The notes under the pieces: generated by a model | The model's input: only the letters and a program-made list of their open reading frames with translations | Told to the model about the DNA's origin: nothing | Database searches by the model: none | Translations under genes and position numbers: made by a program | Source: Armatimonadota bacterium | GTDB lineage: Bacteria > Armatimonadota > Fimbriimonadia > Fimbriimonadales > Fimbriimonadaceae | Length of the DNA: 5,000 bases | NCBI GenBank assembly: GCA_023428805.1 | Contig: JAEYWW010000343.1 | Span: forward strand, 1 to 5,000 | Direction: 5' to 3' | In this document: one piece after another, positions 1 to 4,665 of the stretch | How the letters are laid out: each line of letters starts with the position of its first letter | How positions within the stretch are numbered: position 1 is the first letter of the stretch

Positions 1-853
1 CCGCCCCGAATTCCGAAGCCCTCCCTCCCTCGCCATCTCCCAGCACGGTTACAGTCGGCTCGCCTGTCGCCACCATGGCGGTTCCGGGCGGAAGTTCGCG
101 CGCGGCGTGGGCGAAGGCGCGACCCGCCTCGCGGGACTCGGTGTGAATCCAGGGCAGTTGGATGACGACAAAACCGGCATCGCTCAAAAATTTTGTCGCC
201 GCTTGGAGGGCAGTCTGATCATTCCCAATCAAAGCATGTGGAATCGGGGCCGCCTTGTCGAAGAACGGCCCCGAACCCACTACGGAAAGCGGGGAAGAGT
301 GGACGTCCGAAAGGATGAACACCTGCTTCAATCGCCCATTGAGAACACGGGCGAGACCGCCGCGCTTCAGCAGGCTTGCTTCGGCCCTGATGGCATTGAG
401 CTGGGTGATATCCGCCCCTTCGCGCATCAGAGCTTTGGTCTCCTGGCGAAGCATTTTGAGAGTCCAGCCGGGCCGCAGATGCTCCATCATCGCCGAAGCT
501 CCGCCCGACAGAAGCCCGATCACATGGACATCGGTCGGCAGTGTGCCCGCGAACTCGAAGACCTCACGCCCTGCGGTGAGTGAATGTTGATCGGGCATGG
601 GATGCCCGCCCGAAATGAAGCGCACCAGGCGGCTGCGGTGGTCACGGGGACGCGGGCAAACAATCAGGCCGCCCTGGACCCGCGATCTCCACTTGCCTTC
701 GACTGCTTCGGCCATCCATCCCGCCGCCTTGCCTGCTCCGAGCAGGACGACGGGCGAGTTGGGAGGATCACCCAGATGGGGGAGGATCAGTCGGTCTGCA
801 CGGGTCTCTTCCAGCACATGCTCCCAGGTTGCGACCAGAAGCTCCCGGCTCAT
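1..853 (-). CDS. Glycerate 2-kinase, class II (GckA/MOFRL family), C-terminus cut by the window edge
   Basis: Likely phosphorylates D-glycerate to 2-phosphoglycerate with ATP in the cytoplasm, feeding glycerate from glyoxylate, serine or sugar-acid breakdown into lower glycolysis. I translated the minus strand from the ATG at 853. The frame is open to base 1, giving 284 residues of a family that is usually about 420-450 long, so the C-terminal MOFRL part is outside. Family landmarks in order are GAGKAA at 39-44 (with the conserved lysine K42), GGHPMPDQHSLTAGR at 82-96, LSGGASAM at 115-122, NAIRAEASLLKRGGLA at 153-168, LSDV at 181-184 with VGSGP at 192-196, and ATGEPTVTVLGDGEGGR at 262-278. 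The start overlaps the stop of the upstream HD gene as ATGA, with GGGGAGG almost touching the ATG, so translation is probably coupled. Several motifs deviate from the usual forms (HSSPLSVVGSGPF instead of a GDDPSVIASGPT-like loop; GGRASE instead of GGRNQE), so substrate preference is less certain than family membership. Confidence 0.88.
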   Translation of the reverse strand, partial: MSRELLVATWEHVLEETRADRLILPHLGDPPNSPVVLLGAGKAAGWMAEAVEGKWRSRVQGGLIVCPRPRDHRSRLVRFISGGHPMPDQHSLTAGREVFEFAGTLPTDVHVIGLLSGGASAMMEHLRPGWTLKMLRQETKALMREGADITQLNAIRAEASLLKRGGLARVLNGRLKQVFILSDVHSSPLSVVGSGPFFDKAAPIPHALIGNDQTALQAATKFLSDAGFVVIQLPWIHTESREAGRAFAHAARELPPGTAMVATGEPTVTVLGDGEGGRASEFGA

Positions 854-1389
854 TCCTCCCCGCACATCTCATGGATGCGGTTCCATACGGCGGGCGACCT
901 TTCTGCAGGGATGATTCGCAGGATTTCGCGGGTCTGGTTCTTGTACCGTTCAATTTTTTCCTTGGAGCGCGTCAGCTCCGCTTCCCGCAGGTTGGAGTAT
1001 CGGTCACAGAGCTTGATGATCTGCGCTTCGGGGCTCATCTTCCTGATTTCGTCGAACAGCATTTGGGAGCGGAGTTGGTAGATTTCGTCCTTGGACAAGC
1101 CTGCCGTCTGCTCTTCTCCTGGTTCTGTGCGGGTCAATTCTTTCACAAGATCGGCGACCCGGTCGCCCATCCTCGCGCGGATGTCTCCCTCTTTGAGGTC
1201 GGTTTCTTCCAGGACATCATGCAGAGCGGCCGCGCAGAGCATGTCCTCATCACGGATTCCCGCAACCCAGCGGAGCGTTGAGAGGACTTCAAGCGGGTGA
1301 ACGACGTATGGGAGAGCGTCATCCCCGTCCCGCACCTGCCCATAGTGCGCTCGTGTCGCCCAGGCGACAGCATCTTGCAGTCGGCTCAT
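850..1389 (-). CDS. Small stand-alone HD-domain hydrolase, RelA/SpoT (MESH1-like) type
   Basis: This is a single-domain metal-dependent phosphohydrolase resembling the (p)ppGpp hydrolase domain of RelA/SpoT, with no synthetase, TGS or ACT domain. Counting from the ATG at 1389 it is 179 residues, close to the roughly 180 of MESH1-type proteins. Visible motifs are AHYGQVRDG near the N-terminus, the first metal histidine in YVVHP (H31), the HD pair in ALHDVLEET (H57, D58, followed by two glutamates), and the distal aspartate in KLCDRYSNLR (D129). These are the positions that bind manganese and the pyrophosphate in the family. The open frame begins at an ATG at 1404, but that start has no ribosome binding site. 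AGAGG lies 5 bases before the ATG at 1389 (and 2 before the adjacent ATG at 1392), so 1389 is preferred. It is the first gene of a two-gene unit with the glycerate kinase. Its substrate could be ppGpp/pppGpp or another nucleotide (MESH1 also acts on NADPH); the sequence does not decide. Confidence 0.85.
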   Translation of the reverse strand: MSRLQDAVAWATRAHYGQVRDGDDALPYVVHPLEVLSTLRWVAGIRDEDMLCAAALHDVLEETDLKEGDIRARMGDRVADLVKELTRTEPGEEQTAGLSKDEIYQLRSQMLFDEIRKMSPEAQIIKLCDRYSNLREAELTRSKEKIERYKNQTREILRIIPAERSPAVWNRIHEMCGEE

Positions 1390-1487
1390 CATCGCCTCTA
1401 GCATACGTCGCCGGGTGGTGTGAAGCGCACGATTTTTTACCGGAACTCACTTTCGGGTCCGGCAAGGATGCGGCGGGCACCCAGGGG

Positions 1488-1493
1488 TATATT
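1488..1493 (+). promoter_or_regulatory. Possible -10 box for accD (TATATT)
   Basis: TATATT lies in the GC-rich spacer between the divergent HD gene and accD, nine bases before the accD ATG at 1503. No convincing -35 hexamer sits 16-18 bases upstream. If the box is used, transcription would start around 1500, at or just before the start codon, making the mRNA leaderless or nearly so. This agrees with the lack of a Shine-Dalgarno sequence before that ATG. I found no credible promoter for the leftward HD-kinase unit in the same spacer. A short inverted repeat (CCGGA at 1440-1444, TCCGG at 1458-1462) is present but too short to call an operator. Confidence 0.3.
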
Positions 1494-1502
1494 TCTTCTC
1501 CT

Positions 1503-2336
1503 ATGCGCCTTGGCCGGAACACGGGCGAGGGGGGAGCGGGAAGCTTCGTCCAATGCCAGAAGTGCCGAAAAACCCTCTTTCTGGCTGAATTCGAGGCGAA
1601 TATGAAGGTCTGCACCTACTGCGGACACCACCACCGACTCACCTGGCGCGAGCGCATCGCCATCACCTTTGACGAGGGCTCTTTTCAGGAGCTGGACACC
1701 GAACTCCTGAGCGGCGACCCGCTGAGTTTCCCCGACTACAAGCCGAAGTTCGATCAGGCGGTCGCCAAGAATGCGATGGCCGACAGCGTGGTGAGCGGCG
1801 AGGCGATGATCGAGGAGATGCCGGTTGTAACGGCGGTCGCCGACTTCCATTTCATGGGCGGCTCGATGGGGAGCGTCGCGGGTGAGAAGATCACGCGGAC
1901 TCTGGAGCGGGGCGCGGACACCGGACGCCCGGCTTTGATCTTCTGCGCATCCGGCGGCGCGAGGATGCAGGAGGGGCTCTTGAGCCTCATGCAGATGGCG
2001 AAGACCACGGCTGCGGTCGAGCGATGCCGCGAGGCGGGCGTCCCCTATATTGCCATCTTCACCGACCCAACGATGGCGGGGGTTCTTGCGAGCTACGCCA
2101 GCGTCGCCGACGTGATCATCGCCGAGCCCAAAGCGCTCATCGGCTTCGCCGGAGCCCGCGTCAGCAAGCAGGCGCAGGTCGTCAAGGCACCGGATGACTT
2201 CCAGACCGCAGAATTTGTTCTCCGGGCAGGGATGCTGGACAAGATTGTTGAGCGGCGTGACTTGAGGCCGACCCTGGCGACGCTGGTCAGGTTGTTTGGC
2301 GGACATTTGAAGGGCAAGGAGACCGGAAATGGCTAA
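1503..2336 (+). CDS. accD: Acetyl-CoA carboxylase carboxyltransferase subunit beta
   Basis: This is the beta subunit of the acetyl-CoA carboxylase carboxyltransferase. With AccA it moves the carboxyl group from carboxybiotin on AccB to acetyl-CoA, giving malonyl-CoA for fatty acid synthesis in the cytoplasm. From the ATG at 1503 it is 277 residues, near the usual 280-300. The N-terminal zinc ribbon is intact (C18, C21, C37, C40; CxxC, 15 residues, CxxC). The carboxyltransferase domain shows FMGGSMGSVAGEKI at 117-130, ASGGARMQEGLLSLMQMAKT from 149, and FTDPTMAGVLAS followed by IAEPKALIGFAGARV. The frame stays open back to an ATG at 1278, but that extension runs antisense through the HD gene and has no AccD similarity. 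No ATG or GTG lies between the HD gene's start and 1503, so 1503 is chosen despite its missing ribosome binding site. The common TDPTxGGV motif is TDPTMAGV here. Its last bases overlap accA by 8. Confidence 0.96.
   Translation: MRLGRNTGEGGAGSFVQCQKCRKTLFLAEFEANMKVCTYCGHHHRLTWRERIAITFDEGSFQELDTELLSGDPLSFPDYKPKFDQAVAKNAMADSVVSGEAMIEEMPVVTAVADFHFMGGSMGSVAGEKITRTLERGADTGRPALIFCASGGARMQEGLLSLMQMAKTTAAVERCREAGVPYIAIFTDPTMAGVLASYASVADVIIAEPKALIGFAGARVSKQAQVVKAPDDFQTAEFVLRAGMLDKIVERRDLRPTLATLVRLFGGHLKGKETGNG
2316..2321 (+). promoter_or_regulatory. Ribosome binding site of accA
   Basis: AAGGAG lies inside the last codons of accD, 7 bases before the accA ATG at 2329. It is the best ribosome binding site in the window and fixes the accA start. 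It contrasts with accD, which has none. Ribosomes finishing accD at 2336 pass over this site, which fits coupled synthesis of the two subunits in equal amounts. Confidence 0.75.
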
Positions 2337-3303
2337 GAGCTGGAAGGAGTGGGAGAAGCCGCTGTTGGAGCTGGAGGAGATGATCTCCAAGCTCAAGACG
2401 CTGGCGGCGCGTGAGGAGGATGCCGAGAAGGCGCAGGGTCTCCAGGCCAAGATTGAGGAGATTGAGCGTCGCCGCGACAGCTATATCCAGGTCCGCTACG
2501 GTCGTCTCGGCCCCTGGGAGAAGGTGCTTGTCGCGCGCGCCGAACCCCGCCCCTACACCCTCGACTATATCAACACCATTTTTGGCCAATTCACCGAGCT
2601 CGACGGCGACCGTCGATACGGCGCGGACGCGGCCATCGTCGCCGGCCCGGCCAGTTTCGACGGACGTCCGGTGATGCTGGTCGGCCATCAGAAGGGCCGC
2701 AACATCCAGGAACGCGCGCATCGCAACTTCGCGATGGCGAAGCCGGAGGGCTACCGCAAGGCGATCCGCATGTTCGAGATGGCCGAGCGGTTCCGAATGC
2801 CCGTGGTCACCTTCGTGGACACCCCTGCCGCCGACCCGGGTGTCGAGAGCGAGTCGCGCGGAATCAGCGAGGCCATCGCCGCCTCCATGCTGAAGATGTT
2901 CGAGCTGACCGTGCCCATCGTGAGCGTCATCATCGGCGAGGGCGGGTCTGGCGGAGCCATAGGCATCGCCGCCGCGAACAAAGTTCTGATGCTGGAGCAC
3001 TCCGTCTACAGCGTCATCCCGCCCGAAGGCTGCGCCGCGATCCTCTGGCGGGCGCCGGAAAAGGGAGCCCAGGCCGCCGCCGCGCTCCAACTGACCGCGC
3101 AGTCGGCCAAGGAGTTCGATCTGATCGACGAAATCCTGCCCGAACCCTTCGGCGGAGCCCACCGCGACCCGGCAGAAGCCGCTGAAACGGTGAAGGACGC
3201 CATCGCGAAGAACCTGGCAATGCTGGACAAATTGAGTCCGGCAGAAGTCAAGAAGCAGCGCTACGACCGCTTCCGTCCGCTCGGGCATTGGCAGTCAGCT
3301 TGA
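2329..3303 (+). CDS. accA: Acetyl-CoA carboxylase carboxyltransferase subunit alpha
   Basis: This is the alpha subunit of the carboxyltransferase, partner of the AccD encoded just upstream in an expected alpha2-beta2 complex. At 324 residues it matches the family (about 320). Residues 8-55 form a charged, leucine-rich helical N-terminus typical of AccA. The crotonase-fold domain follows, with GHQKGR at 119-124 (CoA-side loop), VDTPAADPGVESESRG at 163-178, the glycine-rich oxyanion segment GEGGSGGA at 203-210, SVYSVIPPEGCAAILW at 225-240, and LTAQSAKEFDLIDEIL at 255-270 ending in EPFGGAHRDP. The family usually has DTPGAYPG and SVISPEGCAS; here these read DTPAADPG and SVIPPEGCAA, mild changes that leave the catalytic glycines intact. 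The start is set by AAGGAG 7 bases upstream, and the ATG lies inside the last codons of accD. The stop at 3301-3303 overlaps the end of a convergent gene by 9 bases. Confidence 0.97.
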   Translation: MAKSWKEWEKPLLELEEMISKLKTLAAREEDAEKAQGLQAKIEEIERRRDSYIQVRYGRLGPWEKVLVARAEPRPYTLDYINTIFGQFTELDGDRRYGADAAIVAGPASFDGRPVMLVGHQKGRNIQERAHRNFAMAKPEGYRKAIRMFEMAERFRMPVVTFVDTPAADPGVESESRGISEAIAASMLKMFELTVPIVSVIIGEGGSGGAIGIAAANKVLMLEHSVYSVIPPEGCAAILWRAPEKGAQAAAALQLTAQSAKEFDLIDEILPEPFGGAHRDPAEAAETVKDAIAKNLAMLDKLSPAEVKKQRYDRFRPLGHWQSA

Positions 3304-3696
3304 TTTCTTGGGAAGGATTTGATCGGGTTTGGCGTGCCGCCAAGCGAAGATTGCGAACGCGGGCAGCCAAACCAGGTCATTGAAGACGTTGATCCATCCG
3401 AACTGCCAAGGAATGTCGCCCCTCACCGCGCCGAACAGGAATCCCACCGGGCCAAGCAGCTTGCCGAGGAGCCCGATCCACACGAAAGCGGCGTACCGTT
3501 CGGGGTCGATGGCGATCATGGCGTATCCCAGCGCATAGACCATCACCATCATTCCGATGCACCGGAAGAGGGGCATATCGTGGAAGGCGGGCAGGCCGAT
3601 CAGGGAAAGCATCGACTCCGGGTGCAGCCCCGCCCAAGCTCCCCAGACAAGGTTGTAAATCGCCGCCGCCCAAAACCACCTCCGCCAAACGATCAC
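3295..3696 (-). CDS. Small four-helix integral membrane protein, function unknown
   Basis: This 133-residue hydrophobic protein has four predicted membrane segments, at about residues 7-24, 43-63, 69-91 and 99-119 from the GTG at 3696. Conserved-looking features are YNLVWGAW in helix 1, FRCIGMMVMVYALGYAMIAIDPER across helix 2 and its exit loop, GLLGKLLGPVGF in helix 3, and FNDLVWLPAF in helix 4. Proteins with this pattern recur in several phyla as small uncharacterised membrane proteins, and I recall some carrying an unsupported 'alkyl hydroperoxide reductase' label. I see no cysteine pair or other catalytic motif to justify it. The frame extends upstream to a TTG at 3750, but a perfect TATAAT box at 3753-3758 would start transcription near 3746. 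The extension is also polar and lacks similarity to the helix-1 start, so GTG 3696 is preferred, though no strong ribosome binding site precedes it. It is convergent with accA. Confidence 0.78.
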   Translation of the reverse strand: MIVWRRWFWAAAIYNLVWGAWAGLHPESMLSLIGLPAFHDMPLFRCIGMMVMVYALGYAMIAIDPERYAAFVWIGLLGKLLGPVGFLFGAVRGDIPWQFGWINVFNDLVWLPAFAIFAWRHAKPDQILPKKSS

Positions 3697-3752
3697 GATT
3701 CTGCTAATCGTACACGCATTTGACGAACAGCTTACTTTGAGTCTATTCAAAC

Positions 3753-3758
3753 ATTATA
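3753..3758 (-). promoter_or_regulatory. -10 promoter box (TATAAT) for the small membrane protein gene
   Basis: Read on the minus strand this is the exact consensus TATAAT, in one of the most AT-rich parts of the window. The expected transcription start is about 3746, giving a leader of about 50 bases before the GTG at 3696. The -35 region is poor: near the right spacing the minus strand reads CGCTTT, and a better TTGCAC is only 13 bases away. The strength or activator dependence of the promoter is therefore unclear. The box overlaps the stop codon of the short minus-strand ORF at 3754-3903. Confidence 0.5.
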
Positions 3759-3903
3759 TGAGTCTGCAGTCGTGCAAAGCGAGCCCCTTTACAAAATCGA
3801 AGTGAATGATCCATGGCATAGCCTGATCCGCCAGTTCTTCTAGGTTGCTTGGTTCAGAATCAAGGCATATTATTCTTTGAAGGCCCTGTGGCGAAGTCGG
3901 CAT
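3754..3903 (-). CDS. Possible 49-residue protein, or a gene remnant; hypothetical
   Basis: An open frame of 49 codons runs from the ATG at 3903 (minus) to a TAA at 3754-3756. An in-frame GTG lies two codons further up, and the frame stays open to about 3977, 22 codons further, without another plausible start. The product starts MPTSPQGLQRIICLDSEP and ends FVKGLALHDCRLI. It has a mixed, protein-like composition with no signal peptide, membrane helix or recognised motif. Only about half of its codons end in G or C, clearly below its neighbours, which suggests acquired, decaying or non-coding sequence. No good ribosome binding site precedes the ATG (only GAGTG, close by). It would lie directly upstream of, and collinear with, the small membrane protein gene. 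The competing reading is that the plus strand here encodes a structured RNA and this frame is open by chance. Confidence 0.25.
   Translation of the reverse strand: MPTSPQGLQRIICLDSEPSNLEELADQAMPWIIHFDFVKGLALHDCRLI
3845..3873 (+). promoter_or_regulatory. Candidate promoter in the AT-rich intergenic region
   Basis: TTGCTT at 3845-3850 and TATTAT at 3868-3873 are separated by 17 bases. The -10 matches consensus at five of six positions and the -35 at three of six (its TTG). Transcription would start near 3880, just before the hairpin described next. No protein gene starts close downstream; the nearest start, at 4029, would have a leader of about 150 bases interrupted by a terminator-like hairpin. 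Confidence 0.35.
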
Positions 3904-3977
3904 ATTCACTCGAAAGGTGAGCCGGTCTTCAGGCAGGGTAAGAATTCGGCGAGGGGTGCAGGTGCCTCCTCGCTTTT
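3880..3977 (+). ncRNA. Candidate small RNA or structured, terminated leader
   Basis: Between the candidate promoter and a terminator-like hairpin, the plus strand can fold into one long imperfect hairpin of 57 bases. GCCCTG (3883-3888) pairs with CAGGGT (3934-3939), the last pair being a G-U. GAAG (3893-3896) pairs with CTTC (3927-3930), CGGC (3898-3901) with GCCG (3921-3924), and TCAC (3906-3909) with GTGA (3917-3920), around an apical loop containing CGAAA. That is 18 pairs, with an ATAT bulge on the 5' side. The terminator hairpin starts nine bases later. I compared it from memory with SRP RNA and with the TPP, FMN, cobalamin, glycine, ZTP and fluoride riboswitches and saw no matching conserved core. 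It could be a free RNA of about 98 nt, an attenuator for the gene at 4029, or chance pairing; a short minus-strand ORF overlaps it. Confidence 0.28.
3949..3977 (+). terminator. Intrinsic terminator-like hairpin
   Basis: GCGAGG (3949-3954) pairs perfectly with CCTCGC (3968-3973), with two further GG/CC pairs possible beside a one-base bulge, and TTTT (3974-3977) follows at once. The T run makes it directional on the plus strand, so it would end transcription entering from the left, before the membrane protein gene at 4029. The T run is short, so it may be partial or conditional. Confidence 0.42.
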
Positions 3978-4028
3978 ACTTTGTGCGAAACTCACGCTGT
4001 GATTCCTGAACCTCGAGGGCCGGAGGGA

Positions 4029-4628
4029 ATGCAGCCGGGGCGGATGCGGCGGAAGGTGGGGCTGGAGATGCCGCTCGGCGGCAGATTGATCGGCGAGAAT
4101 CGCGGGCTCGTCTTTGGACCGCCGCTCTGGCACGACGCGTTGGTGCTGATCTGTTTGATCGGCGGGGTCGCGGCGGCCCTCATGAGCTTCGTTGGAATTC
4201 TTCCGGTTCCTTTCTGGCTGCCGATTGCGGTGGCGATGGCCGGGCTTTGGGCGTACCTCTCCGCGGAGCGGCTGACAATTGATCTGCGGGCTCGAACCTA
4301 CACGAGAAGGGAGGGCGATGGACCGTTCAAGAGGGTCTCGAAAGGGAGCCTTGACGAACTGGATGCCCTCGTGCTGATGACCGAGCAGTATCCGGTTCCC
4401 GTGCTGACCGGGAGGCTCGTCATCTACCGGCTTGTCCTGTATTGGAAGAACCAGCGTCATCCGCTGCTGGTGGCGGCACGAGAGGAGTGCACACTTTCGC
4501 CGACCGCAGCTTTGAACTCAGGCGCTGGTCGGCTGCTTCACGATGGGGCGAGATTCGCACGGGCGATGAACCTGCCGTTTTACGACAACAGCCACTTCCA
4601 TTCTGCCGCTCCTCTGCCGCCTGTTTGA
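4029..4628 (+). CDS. Two-helix membrane protein with a soluble C-terminal domain, function unknown
   Basis: From the ATG at 4029 this is 199 residues. A basic N-terminal stretch of about 35 residues is followed by two hydrophobic helices at about 37-57 (ALVLICLIGGVAAALMSFVG) and 62-80 (PFWLPIAVAMAGLWAYLSA) joined by a very short turn. A soluble domain of about 100 residues follows (ERLTIDLRARTYTRREG, LDELDALVLM, GRLVIYRLVLYWKN). By the positive-inside rule both ends should be cytoplasmic. The strand pattern after the helices recalls small membrane proteins with a PH-like domain, but I cannot assign a family. The start is uncertain: GGAGG lies 2 bases before ATG 4029; in-frame ATGs at 4044 and 4068 and a TTG at 3981 are alternatives, and 4068 would leave a more usual short tail before helix 1. 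It is probably co-oriented, possibly co-transcribed, with the peptidase gene 37 bases downstream. Confidence 0.72.
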   Translation: MQPGRMRRKVGLEMPLGGRLIGENRGLVFGPPLWHDALVLICLIGGVAAALMSFVGILPVPFWLPIAVAMAGLWAYLSAERLTIDLRARTYTRREGDGPFKRVSKGSLDELDALVLMTEQYPVPVLTGRLVIYRLVLYWKNQRHPLLVAAREECTLSPTAALNSGAGRLLHDGARFARAMNLPFYDNSHFHSAAPLPPV

Positions 4629-4630
4629 AC

Positions 4631-4646
4631 ATTGCGGCGCAATTTT
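4631..4646 (+). terminator. Weak hairpin with T run between the two rightmost genes
   Basis: ATTGC (4631-4635) and GCAAT (4639-4643) form a five-pair stem around GGC, followed by TTT. The stem is short and the T run minimal, so at best this would reduce read-through from the membrane protein gene into the peptidase gene. Confidence 0.2.
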
Positions 4647-4665
4647 GTGTCGAAAAGGGGTAGGA

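Noticed and set aside
107..1281. Several plus-strand open frames of 100-165 residues across the left end
   Set aside because: All are antisense to the glycerate kinase and HD hydrolase, whose minus-strand translations show family motifs throughout.
1405..1500. Leftward promoter for the HD-kinase unit (TTGCCG and TAAAAA on the minus strand)
   Set aside because: The spacer is 20 bases, too long, and neither hexamer is close to consensus; no better pair was found in this interval.
1278..1502. Upstream in-frame extension of accD to an ATG at 1278 (352-residue version)
   Set aside because: It runs antisense through the well-supported HD gene, adds 75 residues with no AccD similarity, and places the zinc ribbon far from the N-terminus, unlike the family.
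1437..3288. Two long minus-strand open frames (337 and 333 residues) opposite accD and accA
   Set aside because: They are antisense to two clearly homologous genes, overlap each other, have arginine-, histidine- and leucine-rich compositions typical of shadows in GC-rich DNA, and show no recognisable domain.
3848..3864. tRNA T-arm-like hairpin (CTTGG, TTCAGAA loop, TCAAG), possibly a tRNA fragment or attachment site
   Set aside because: Loop position 58 is G instead of the invariant A, no acceptor stem pairs at the right distance, and no D or anticodon arm precedes it.
3880..3977. Identification of the hairpin region as SRP RNA or a known riboswitch
   Set aside because: The SRP GGAA-loop core and the conserved cores of the TPP, FMN, cobalamin, glycine, ZTP and fluoride classes are not present.
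3906..4460. A 184-residue minus-strand open frame opposite the two-helix membrane protein
   Set aside because: Its product is rich in proline, arginine and histidine with no fold pattern, while the plus-strand frame gives a coherent membrane topology; it is treated as a shadow.
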